This document shows positions 1-6,103 of a stretch of 10,190 nucleotides of DNA, piece by piece. Both the position numbers and the translations under genes were made by a program. Numbering within the stretch: the stretch's first letter is position 1; each line of letters starts with the position of its first letter. The notes beneath the pieces were generated by a model. It did no database searches. It saw only the letters and a program-made list of their open reading frames with translations, and was not told where the DNA came from. Source of the stretch: SIG469 sp964384255. Its GTDB lineage: Bacteria; Bacillota; Clostridia; Oscillospirales; Oscillospiraceae. The DNA lies in the NCBI GenBank assembly GCA_964384255.1, contig CAYLKH010000071.1:1-10190 (forward strand). Direction: 5' to 3'.

Positions 1-19
1 TTGCATTACGCACCCGTAG

Positions 20-227
20 GGGCTGGCGTCTTCGACAGCCCGGAAAATTGCTTGCAATTTTCGTTCGCGCCAAAGGCGCGAAAGTGCAGGAAACCGCCAC
101 GCAGTTGCGGCAAGCCTTCGCCTTGATGACCGAAAATTGCTTAGCAATTTTTTGCGACCCCTACGGGAATCCCCCCGAAATATTCGGCTACGCCGTGAAT
201 ATTTCGACCCCCTTTGACAAGGGGGTC
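20..227. repeat. Dense array of perfect short hairpins (non-coding)
   Basis: At least six inverted repeats sit within about 210 bp. They are 20-25/36-41 (GGGCTG arms), 43-51/54-62 (GAAAATTGC arms, 2-nt loop), 64-71/75-82 (TTCGCGCC arms, AAA loop), 133-140/144-151 (AAAATTGC arms), 176-184/198-206 (CGAAATATT arms around a CGGC/GCCG inner stem) and 206-214/219-227 (GACCCCCTT arms). A smaller CCGC/GCGG pair lies at 94-97/107-110. The AAAATTGC hairpin occurs twice, about 90 bp apart, so part of the array is a repeated module. A 78-codon open frame crosses the array, but its codons are dictated by the palindromes and I do not believe it is a gene. I infer a composite dispersed non-coding repeat; its biological role is unknown to me. 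Confidence 0.7.
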
Positions 228-230
228 TTT
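206..230 (+). terminator. Possible intrinsic terminator hairpin
   Basis: A perfect 9-bp GC-rich stem (206-214 with 219-227) closes a 4-nt loop and is followed by only three T residues before CGG. The stem is strong but the T tract is short, and no gene is visible upstream in the window. It may belong to a gene left of the window, or it may simply be the last member of the hairpin array. Confidence 0.35.
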
Positions 231-272
231 CGGTGGACGCAACATTGTGTGTATGGTGCAACAGCCCGGTTT

Positions 273-318
273 CGCAACCGGTGAGATTGCCACGGCGGCA
301 AGCCGCCTCGCAATGACA
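273..318 (+). repeat. Dispersed palindromic repeat, copy A
   Basis: This 46-nt unit begins with a 22-nt segment (273-294) that recurs exactly, in inverted orientation, at 10164-10185. It ends with the CCTCGCAATGACA motif shared by all units of this family in the window. It folds with an outer ATTGC/GCAAT stem (286-290 with 310-314) and an inner perfect GGCGGC/GCCGCC stem (294-299 with 302-307) closing a 2-nt AA loop. It is followed by a spacer with a 7-bp-period microrepeat (TAAATCC-like, about 338-360). It is non-coding, and I infer a REP- or MITE-like dispersed element. Confidence 0.75.
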
Positions 319-367
319 GATGGGGTGCGCCCCTAATCCCTAAATCCTAAATCCTAACCCCTACTAT

Positions 368-406
368 GAGATTGCCACGTCGGCCTTCGGCCTCCTCGCA
401 ATGACA
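368..406 (+). repeat. Dispersed palindromic repeat, copy B
   Basis: This unit has the same framework as copy A: GAGATTGCCACG at the left, CTCGCAATGACA at the right, and an ATTGC/GCAAT outer stem. The centre differs, with GGCC-TTC-GGCC (382-385 with 389-392) in place of the GGCGGC-AA-GCCGCC of copy A. The hairpin is therefore kept while its sequence changes. The right part of the unit is also the first part of the tandem array that follows. Confidence 0.7.
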
Positions 407-533
407 CAGGGGGTACTGCGCTCCTCGCAATGACACAGGGGGTACTGCGCTCCTCGCAATGACATAGGGAGGGCAAGCCGCCTCGCAATGACAGGCGGGG
501 TACTGCGCTCCTCGCAATGACACAGGGGCAGCG
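392..533 (+). repeat. Five-unit tandem repeat, about 29 bp period
   Basis: Units lie at 392-420, 421-449, 450-480, 481-507 and 508-533. The first two are identical 29-mers. The others vary by a few substitutions and small length changes (31, 27 and 26 nt). Every unit contains the CCTCGCAATGACA core, so the array seems to have grown by duplicating the right half of the dispersed palindromic repeat. There are no unique spacers between units, so this is not a CRISPR array. It lies 15 bp past the stop of the minus-strand gene ending at 549, that is, downstream of the lgt-folD operon. Confidence 0.8.
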
Positions 534-548
534 TCCGGCTACGGCCTG

Positions 549-1085
549 TTATTCTCTGTTTTCGCTTTGGGCGGATTCGTCAACATAAAGGGTGGCTACT
601 GGCGGCACATCCGCCTCGGCGGCCTTTTGGACCTCCTGCTGGATAGCGCTGACTTCTTCGTCCACCTGGCGGGCGACCTCTTCTTCGTCAGCGGGGACCT
701 CGATGGTTATTTCCACCTCTTCTTCCGGGTCTTCATTTTCAGCCCGGGCAGCGGCGGCCTTTTTTTCGGCTCTGGCTTCTGCTCTGGCGGCATCGGAAGC
801 GGCCATTTTCTGCTTAAGCTCGTCGATCTCCTGCTGGCTGGCGCTTATCTTTGCCCTGGATGCCAGTATTTTTTCGCAGATATCCCGGCCAAATTCGCCG
901 GTCTCGCCGTTTTCCAGCCTTTCAAAATATGCCTGACCCAGCTGGGCATAAAGCTCTTTAAGGCCGTTGCTCTCGCTGGTTATCTTTACCTTGAGTTTGG
1001 CTATCTGAGCGTAAATGGTAGATTTGAAGGTAGCCGTTTCAAACATTTCGGTAGCTGTACCGATAACTTCGTTGACCATAGACAT
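549..1085 (-). CDS. Unrecognised charged coiled-coil protein (178 aa)
   Basis: I do not recognise a named family. The N-terminal 70 residues look helical and include a KLKVKITSESNGLKELYAQL stretch. That resembles the N-terminal helical module of some clostridial zinc-ribbon or cell-envelope-associated proteins, but no zinc ribbon follows and the only cysteine is Cys70. Residues 75-115 are an Ala/Glu/Lys/Arg-rich coiled coil. Residues 117-160 are strongly acidic (runs of Glu and Asp), and the end is polar. There is no signal peptide or membrane segment, so it is probably cytoplasmic. The start is supported by GGAGGGA (complement of 1091-1097), 5 nt upstream of the ATG. It lies 14 nt after folD and is probably the last gene of the minus operon. 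No clear terminator follows; the repeat region begins just beyond the stop. Confidence 0.75.
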   Translation of the reverse strand: MSMVNEVIGTATEMFETATFKSTIYAQIAKLKVKITSESNGLKELYAQLGQAYFERLENGETGEFGRDICEKILASRAKISASQQEIDELKQKMAASDAARAEARAEKKAAAARAENEDPEEEVEITIEVPADEEEVARQVDEEVSAIQQEVQKAAEADVPPVATLYVDESAQSENRE

Positions 1086-1099
1086 GATTATCCCTCCAT

Positions 1100-1948
1100 T
1101 TATTGATTTGTGTGGTTGTGGTATGCAGTCATTGTATTCTGTAGCAGCATGACCCGTGTCATGGGGCCAACGCCGCCGGGAACCGGAGTTATGTAAGAAG
1201 CCTTTTCCCTGACCTGGTCAAACACAACGTCGCCGCAGAGCTTGCCTTCGTCGTTGCGGTTGATGGATACGTCGATGACCACCGCGCCATCTTTTACCAT
1301 ATCGGCGGTGACCAGTCCCCTTTTACCGGCGGCGCAGACCAGAATATCTGCCTGACGGGTGATAGCGCCCAGGTCCGCCGTTTTGGAATGGGCGATGGTA
1401 ACGGTAGCATCGCTGTGGAGCATAAGCATAGCCTGAGGCTTGCCAACGATATTCGACCGACCGATAATTACGCAATGCTTACCGGACACGTCGATATTAT
1501 ACGCTTCCATAAGCTTCATAACGCCGCAGGGGGTGCAGGGGACAAATCCGTATTTGCCAAGGGTTATTCTGCCGACGCTTATGGGATGGAACGCGTCCAC
1601 GTCCTTGTCGGGTCTGATATGATAAATTATATCGTCAGCGTTCAGATGGTCCGGCAAAGGCAGCTGGACAAGAACTCCGTCCACCTGGTCGTCTTCGTTA
1701 AGTTGCTGAACAAGGGCAAGGAGCTGCTCCTGAGTAGTCTCTGTCGGCAGAGCATACTCAAAGCTTTTGATGCCGCATTCGGCGCAGTCTCTCACCTTGC
1801 CGTTGACATAGATTCTGGATGCCGGGTTCTCCCCCACGATTATGACCGCGAGGCCGGGGCGTCTGCCTGTAAGCAGGGCGTTTTGTCGGGCGATCTCTTC
1901 TTTACACTGGGCGGCGATCTTTTTGCCGTCGATCAAAGTTGCGCTCAT
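1100..1948 (-). CDS. folD: FolD: methylene-THF dehydrogenase / methenyl-THF cyclohydrolase
   Basis: This bifunctional cytoplasmic enzyme interconverts 5,10-methylene-THF, 5,10-methenyl-THF and 10-formyl-THF using NAD(P), feeding purine and formyl-methionine synthesis. At 282 aa it has normal family length. Visible signatures are SRIYVNGK with the conserved Tyr47 and catalytic Lys51, VLVQLPLP at about 92-99, KDVDAFHP at 115-122, PCTPCGVMKLM at about 137-147, the nucleotide-binding GRSNIVGKP at 163-171, and the C-terminal PGGVGPMTR. All catalytic positions I can recall are intact. The ATG lies 1 nt after the lgt stop, and its Shine-Dalgarno (GAAGGAGA) is formed by the last codons of lgt, which implies translational coupling. 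It is the fourth gene of the minus-strand operon. Confidence 0.97.
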   Translation of the reverse strand: MSATLIDGKKIAAQCKEEIARQNALLTGRRPGLAVIIVGENPASRIYVNGKVRDCAECGIKSFEYALPTETTQEQLLALVQQLNEDDQVDGVLVQLPLPDHLNADDIIYHIRPDKDVDAFHPISVGRITLGKYGFVPCTPCGVMKLMEAYNIDVSGKHCVIIGRSNIVGKPQAMLMLHSDATVTIAHSKTADLGAITRQADILVCAAGKRGLVTADMVKDGAVVIDVSINRNDEGKLCGDVVFDQVREKASYITPVPGGVGPMTRVMLLQNTMTAYHNHTNQ

Positions 1949-1949
1949 T

Positions 1950-2918
1950 TCATTCTCCTTCTTCCGGCGTGCCTGTTTCTTCGGTCACTGTTGCTTCTTC
2001 CGTATCTTCGGTCACTGTTGCTTCTTCTGACAGGGGTGCTGCCGGGGCTTCACCGGCGGTCGCCGCCTGAGGGCTGTGGCTGAATATCCAAACCTGCATA
2101 TCCGCAGGGTCATGATCTCTGAAAACCAGCTGGACAAAAAGTATCACCAGGCAGACCACAAAGAAGGCATATCCCAAAAACTGGGATATCCGCAGACCGG
2201 TGCCGAAAAAGTAAAGGCTGTCGGTGCGAAGGCCCTCGATCATTCCTCTGCCGAATCCGTACCAGCACATATACATAAGGAACAGCTGGCCGTCAAATTT
2301 GCGATGCTTTTTGCTGAACAGATGGAGCAGAACAAAGCCCAGCAGGTTCCACAGGGATTCATAAAGGAAGGTGGGATGATAATATACCCATTTGCCTGCG
2401 GAGTCCATCAGGCCCATCCGCAGGAAGTTGGTGCATTCGGCCCCGTGGGCTTCACGATTGATAAAGTTTCCCCAGCGTCCCACCATCTGACCGATGAGCA
2501 TACCCAGGCTGCCGATATCCAGTATGGCGCCGGGCCTTATCTTTTTGACCCGGGCGAAGATAACGACTGTTATGGCCGCCGCGATTATTGCGCCGTAAAT
2601 AGCCAGACCGCCGTTCCATATATACAGCACGGAAATGGGGTCGTCGGCATATTCGGCCCAGTTGAACACGCAATAATAGGCTCTTGCGCCGATTATTGCC
2701 GCCGGGACGGCAAAAATCAGCAGATCGATTATATTGTCCTGAGTTAGGCCAAACTGGTCAGCCCGCTTCATGCCATATCCCACCGCCAGCAAAAAGCCCA
2801 CGGCTATGATAATGCCATACCAGTAAAAGCTGTGTCCCCCGATGGTAAAGGCCACGTTGGACGGATCGAGCTCGATACCCAGCCCGGGAAAATAGATGGG
2901 GCTTGTAAGCAGTGTCAT
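1950..2918 (-). CDS. lgt: Lgt: prolipoprotein diacylglyceryl transferase
   Basis: This integral membrane enzyme transfers diacylglycerol from phosphatidylglycerol to the lipobox cysteine of prolipoproteins, the first step of lipoprotein maturation. Hydrophobic segments are visible at about 30-48, 63-83, 98-121, 134-147, 185-200, 212-222 and 246-266. The Lgt signature GQMVGRWGNFINREAHG (143-159) holds Arg148, Asn151 and Glu156. The C-terminal motif FGRGMIEGLRTDSLY (222-236) is also present. The position of E. coli His103 is Tyr108 (GGLAIYG), which I believe is common in clostridia. Residues from about 275 to 322 form an extra acidic, Ala/Thr/Glu-rich tail with an internal duplication, not part of the enzyme core. 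The start overlaps the upstream peptidase stop by 4 nt (ATGA). Confidence 0.95.
   Translation of the reverse strand: MTLLTSPIYFPGLGIELDPSNVAFTIGGHSFYWYGIIIAVGFLLAVGYGMKRADQFGLTQDNIIDLLIFAVPAAIIGARAYYCVFNWAEYADDPISVLYIWNGGLAIYGAIIAAAITVVIFARVKKIRPGAILDIGSLGMLIGQMVGRWGNFINREAHGAECTNFLRMGLMDSAGKWVYYHPTFLYESLWNLLGFVLLHLFSKKHRKFDGQLFLMYMCWYGFGRGMIEGLRTDSLYFFGTGLRISQFLGYAFFVVCLVILFVQLVFRDHDPADMQVWIFSHSPQAATAGEAPAAPLSEEATVTEDTEEATVTEETGTPEEGE
1978..2027. repeat. Direct repeat inside the lgt 3' end
   Basis: A 23-nt sequence at 1978-2000 recurs exactly at 2005-2027, a 27-nt period. The period is a multiple of three, so the lgt reading frame is kept and the protein gains a duplicated EEATVTE element in its acidic tail. 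I infer a recent in-frame tandem duplication in a part of the protein with no catalytic role. Confidence 0.85.
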
Positions 2919-4201
2919 TCCTCGTTCCCACCTTTCACAGGGTCAATGACCGACAGAGCGGACCGCTCCCGGGTGACCGCCAGTTTCAGGAAATCCTTAA
3001 CGTCATCCCAGGTTATCTCGTCGTAAATGTCGGCAAAGTCGAACAGGCTGCAATCGTCAAACACTGACGACGCCATGCCATAGCATATGCCCGAGAAGGA
3101 GTCCAGCTCGGAAAGATGGCGGCCATAGGCAGCCTTTTTCAGCCGGCGGAAAAGGTCCATATCCGCCTGACCGCTGACCAGCCTTTCCGCCTCGTCAATA
3201 AGGCGGTCGCGGACCTCCTCAGGCTGCTCGCTTTCGCCCCCCACCACCAGCATGGAGGTGCGCCTGATGCTTTCGTAGCCGCCGCTGAATGTCCCGTTGA
3301 TAAGCCCTTCGGAATACATCCGGGCGAACAGGGGCGATGAGCCGCCGCAAAGCATCTGGACCGCCAGCTCGCCCACCAGCTCGGTCTTATACCCGGCTCT
3401 GCCGCCGGAGACTTCGGGGAGCTTGAACCCCAGCTCGAAGATAGTGGCGCCTACCTCCATCTCCCGGCTGCAATAATGGGAAACCACGCTGTCAGGCTCG
3501 GCCTCGCCATAGTCCCGGTCAGAGACGGTGGCGGCGTTGGCAGGCAGGATGTCTACTGCGGTCTGCCTGATGCTTTCGGGGTCTACATCGCCGCAGACTA
3601 TAAGGCACATATTGGACGGGTCGTAAAACGCCCGATGGCAGCTATACAGAGTTTCGGCAGTAATGTCCCCAATGCTTTCCACCGTTCCGGCGATGGAAAC
3701 TCTGACGGGATGGTTGTGGTACATGATTTCAAATAGCCGTTCGCTGACCTGGCTGTTGGGGTTATCCTCGTACATCCGTATCTCCTGAGCGATTATCCCC
3801 CGCTCCTTTTCCACGCTTTCTTCGGTAAAGTAGCCTGTGGAAACAAAGCTCAGCAGCTCCCGGAGGCACTGGTCAAAATGCTCCGTGGCCGTGAAATAAT
3901 AGGCCGTCATCTCGTAACTGGTAAAGGCGTTGGGGCTGGCCCCCAGAGCCGACAGCTTTTGCAGCGCGTTGCCGTCGGGCATATCGAACATCTTGTGTTC
4001 CAGATAATGAGCAACTCCGGCGGGAGAGGTCTGCCACTTTCCGTCCAGGAAGAATCTGGTATCAACGGAGCCATAGTTGGTGGCAAAAAACGCGTCTGCC
4101 CGGGCAAAGCCCTTTTTGGGTATGACCACCAGCTTCAGGCCATTATCCAGAGTGTCGGTATAAACAGTTTCCCCGAGTCCGGGATAGTCGATCCTTGTCA
4201 T
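2915..4201 (-). CDS. ymfH: YmfH-like M16 family zinc metallopeptidase
   Basis: This is the catalytically competent M16 partner (428 aa). The inverted zinc motif HxxEH is HYLEH at 65-69 and follows a predicted N-terminal strand region (NGLKLVVIPKK, 20-30). The distal acidic helix has Glu133 and Glu140 (EKERGIIAQEIRMYEDNP), with the spacing expected for the third zinc ligand. The second half (about 185-420) is the degenerate M16 domain. It resembles B. subtilis YmfH, which is encoded beside YmfF; some annotation schemes link this pair to EF-P modification, but the true substrate is unclear. No signal peptide is seen. It starts inside the stop of the upstream M16 gene (ATGA, 4-nt overlap) and its own stop overlaps the lgt start, so it is firmly within an operon. 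An obligate pair with the upstream protein is inferred by analogy with other M16 heterodimers. Confidence 0.9.
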   Translation of the reverse strand: MTRIDYPGLGETVYTDTLDNGLKLVVIPKKGFARADAFFATNYGSVDTRFFLDGKWQTSPAGVAHYLEHKMFDMPDGNALQKLSALGASPNAFTSYEMTAYYFTATEHFDQCLRELLSFVSTGYFTEESVEKERGIIAQEIRMYEDNPNSQVSERLFEIMYHNHPVRVSIAGTVESIGDITAETLYSCHRAFYDPSNMCLIVCGDVDPESIRQTAVDILPANAATVSDRDYGEAEPDSVVSHYCSREMEVGATIFELGFKLPEVSGGRAGYKTELVGELAVQMLCGGSSPLFARMYSEGLINGTFSGGYESIRRTSMLVVGGESEQPEEVRDRLIDEAERLVSGQADMDLFRRLKKAAYGRHLSELDSFSGICYGMASSVFDDCSLFDFADIYDEITWDDVKDFLKLAVTRERSALSVIDPVKGGNEE

Positions 4202-5469
4202 TTTTCCACCCCTTTAAGAAAATAAACTGTGTCCAGCCGGACCATGTTCGCCGCCCGAACAACATCATCGGCAGTCAGGCTCTCAAGGCTGGCGGCAAGC
4301 TCCGGGGCCGTGAGGTCATATCCGCCGATAATGCGGCCAAGAGCGCTTTCTTCCTGAGCAGCCAGAGAATCCTCCTGGCAACGCAGGGAATTGAGCATAT
4401 ATTTTCTGGAGCCTTCCAGCTCCTCCCGGCTGATATCTCCCCGCCTGCAAGCGTCCAGCTGGGCAAATATCTCGTCTCTGGCGATTTCAAAGTTTTCGAA
4501 CTCCACGCCGGAATTTACGATCATCAGCCCCTTGAACTTTTCAAGCCCGGAGCTGGCATAATAGCACAGGGAAAGCTTTTCCCGGACGTTCATAAACAGC
4601 TTTGAATTCAGGCTCCCGCCGAACACTGCATTAAACAGCACCATGGCGGGATAGTCCGCATCAGCCGCCGTAACCCCTGTGCGGAAGCCTATGGACAGCT
4701 TGCCCTGAGTAACGTCCATGGCTTTTTCCACATATTTCGGCTCATGGGGCGCAGGACCCGGCAGAGTCCCTACGGCTGTGATATGGCCCCGGGGAAGCCC
4801 CGCCAGAGCGGCGGTCATGGCCTGCTCTACCCGGGAGCTGTCGGCACTGCCTACATAAATTATCTCGATCCGGGAGGTTTCCAGGGCGCTGAGGTAATGG
4901 CTGTAAAGCCCGGTGTTGGTTATGGCTTCGGCCTGCTCACGGCTGCCCAGCTTGTCGATGCCATAGGCTTCGCCCTGGCACATGGACTCAACAAGGCCCG
5001 ACTGGGCATAGCTTATCTTGTCGTTCACCCGGGAGTTGATAAGGTCAATAAGGTTCTTCTTTTCCGATTCAAAGTATTCCGGGTCAAAGCTCTTTCCGTC
5101 TGACAGGGGGTGCAGAAGCATCTCGCCCATAAGGCCGCACACCCGCTCCAGCAGCCCATCCTCTGGCAAAAACCGGTCGTCGTTGAACTCGACGCTCAGG
5201 CCCACAGGCTGGACCTCTCCCCTTTTGCGGACGACAGCGCCGATGGATGCGCCATACAGCTCGTCCAGCTCGGCAGCGATGGACACAAGGTCGGGATGCT
5301 CCTGAGTACCCCGGCGCAGGACCACCGGGAAAAGGGCGTTCATGGCCGCCTCCTGCTGACACAGGGGGCGCAGAAGGTTGAGGGTGATGGCTCCGGATTT
5401 GAATTTGTCGGTTTTTATGGAGGTCAAAAATACGTCTGGCAGCAGCTGGCTGCGGATAGGGTTTTCCAT
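4198..5469 (-). CDS. ymfF: YmfF-like non-catalytic M16 family protein
   Basis: This is an M16-fold protein without the HxxEH zinc motif. The corresponding region reads VVLRRGTQEHPDLVSIAAEL followed by DELYGASIG, the YmfF-type pattern (the DELYGA element and an Arg-Arg-Gly loop). It therefore probably acts as the structural, substrate-binding half of a heterodimer with the overlapping downstream YmfH-like enzyme. The second M16 domain is visible from about residue 200, including IGFRTGVTAADADYPAMVLF and GGSLNSKLFMNVREKLSLCY. I place the start at the ATG at 5469 (423 aa), because GAGAGG on the minus strand (5479-5484) lies 9 nt upstream. A more distal in-frame ATG at 5493 would add eight residues but has only a weak ribosome-binding site. 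It is the first gene of the minus operon. Confidence 0.88.
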   Translation of the reverse strand: MENPIRSQLLPDVFLTSIKTDKFKSGAITLNLLRPLCQQEAAMNALFPVVLRRGTQEHPDLVSIAAELDELYGASIGAVVRKRGEVQPVGLSVEFNDDRFLPEDGLLERVCGLMGEMLLHPLSDGKSFDPEYFESEKKNLIDLINSRVNDKISYAQSGLVESMCQGEAYGIDKLGSREQAEAITNTGLYSHYLSALETSRIEIIYVGSADSSRVEQAMTAALAGLPRGHITAVGTLPGPAPHEPKYVEKAMDVTQGKLSIGFRTGVTAADADYPAMVLFNAVFGGSLNSKLFMNVREKLSLCYYASSGLEKFKGLMIVNSGVEFENFEIARDEIFAQLDACRRGDISREELEGSRKYMLNSLRCQEDSLAAQEESALGRIIGGYDLTAPELAASLESLTADDVVRAANMVRLDTVYFLKGVEK

Positions 5470-5517
5470 AAGTTCTGTCCTCTCGTATATCATACTGTGG
5501 TTATTTCTTCGGTTCTT

Positions 5518-5553
5518 TGCTGATATTATACATCTTTTTTTATCAAAAGAAAA
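5518..5553 (-). promoter_or_regulatory. Candidate promoter for the ymfF-ymfH-lgt-folD operon
   Basis: On the minus strand a perfect TATAAT (complement of 5525-5530) lies about 55 bp before the ymfF-like start. Seventeen base pairs upstream of it is TTTTCT (complement of 5548-5553), which matches only half of the -35 consensus. The spacer is A-rich. An imperfect regulatory-looking palindrome (TGTAAA/TTTACA, 5564-5569 with 5581-5586) lies just upstream. The -10 is convincing and the -35 is not. Confidence 0.42.
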
Positions 5554-5655
5554 TCTATATCACTGTAAATTAATTGTTTTTTTACAATGTCAGGATAAAA
5601 AGCGGCGCCCATTTGAGCGCAGGTCACAAAAAGTATGAGATGTAAAGGAAAACGC

Positions 5656-5691
5656 TTGACATCCCCACCGGTTTGTAGTACAATGGCTGAG
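5656..5691 (+). promoter_or_regulatory. Near-consensus sigma-A promoter for the ylxM-ffh operon
   Basis: TTGACA at 5656-5661 and TACAAT at 5679-5684 are separated by exactly 17 bp, an almost perfect vegetative promoter. Transcription should begin around 5690-5692, giving a leader of only about 20 nt. This rules out the more upstream in-frame ATG at 5635 as the ylxM start, because it precedes the promoter. The strength fits a highly expressed translation and secretion operon. Confidence 0.85.
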
Positions 5692-5709
5692 CAAAAAGGG
5701 GAAAGGGTG

Positions 5710-6078
5710 ATGATCATGAAGGGCGACAGCTACGAAATGTCCATGCTTTTCGACTTCTATGGCGACACCCTTACCGAAAAGCAGCGTCACCTTTTCGACT
5801 GCTACTACAATCAGGATCTTTCTCTGGCAGAGATTGCCGAAAACGAAGGCATCACCCGTCAGGGCGTTCGTGACTCCATCGTCCGTTCCCAGGCCAGTAT
5901 GGAAGAGCTTGAACAGACCATCGGCCTTATCAGCCGATATAAGGCCGCCAGCGAGAGCTTTGGCCGCATCAGCCGCGCTACTGCCGAGCTTCGTCGTCAG
6001 GCCCGGGGACTTCTGACTGAACGGGAGATAATCGCCCTTGCCGATGAAATAGACGCCGCCGCCGCAGAAATCAGGTAA
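5710..6078 (+). CDS. ylxM: YlxM-family DNA-binding protein (UPF0122), SRP-associated
   Basis: This is a small helix-turn-helix protein (122 aa) that accompanies ffh in Firmicutes and is reported to influence the signal recognition particle. The N-terminal LFDFYGDTLTEKQRHLFDCY segment and the sigma-70 region-4-like helix-turn-helix (LSLAEIAENEGITRQGVRDS) are characteristic. The C-terminal half is helical and Ala/Arg-rich. The start is 5710, or alternatively 5716 (two residues shorter). The GGGGAAAGGGTG stretch at 5698-5709 gives acceptable Shine-Dalgarno spacing to either. It is the first gene of the plus-strand operon and lies 25 nt before ffh. The ftsY gene that often precedes ylxM in Firmicutes is not here; the upstream neighbour is the divergent M16 operon. 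Confidence 0.9.
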   Translation: MIMKGDSYEMSMLFDFYGDTLTEKQRHLFDCYYNQDLSLAEIAENEGITRQGVRDSIVRSQASMEELEQTIGLISRYKAASESFGRISRATAELRRQARGLLTEREIIALADEIDAAAAEIR

Positions 6079-6103
6079 CCGCTAATTCAAGAAAGGACAA
6101 ACT

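Noticed and set aside
48..284. A 78-codon open frame across the left hairpin region
   Set aside because: Its codons are set by perfect palindromes on both strands, it has no ribosome-binding site or family resemblance, and it ends inside the dispersed repeat.
392..533. Possible CRISPR array because of regular repeats of about 29 bp
   Set aside because: Units are directly adjacent with no unique spacers, they vary in length, and no cas genes are nearby; this is a simple tandem repeat.
500..560. Terminator for the minus operon just beyond position 549
   Set aside because: Only a very short GGC/GCC stem is visible on the minus strand and no T tract follows, so I cannot support an intrinsic terminator.
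4198..4605. The missing HxxEH motif in the YmfF-like protein as evidence of a pseudogene
   Set aside because: Loss of the zinc motif is normal for this partner in M16 pairs; the frame is full length and operon overlaps are intact.
5635..5709. Longer ylxM with 25 extra N-terminal residues
   Set aside because: The upstream ATG precedes the consensus promoter at 5656-5684, so it would not be transcribed from it, and the extension does not resemble YlxM proteins.
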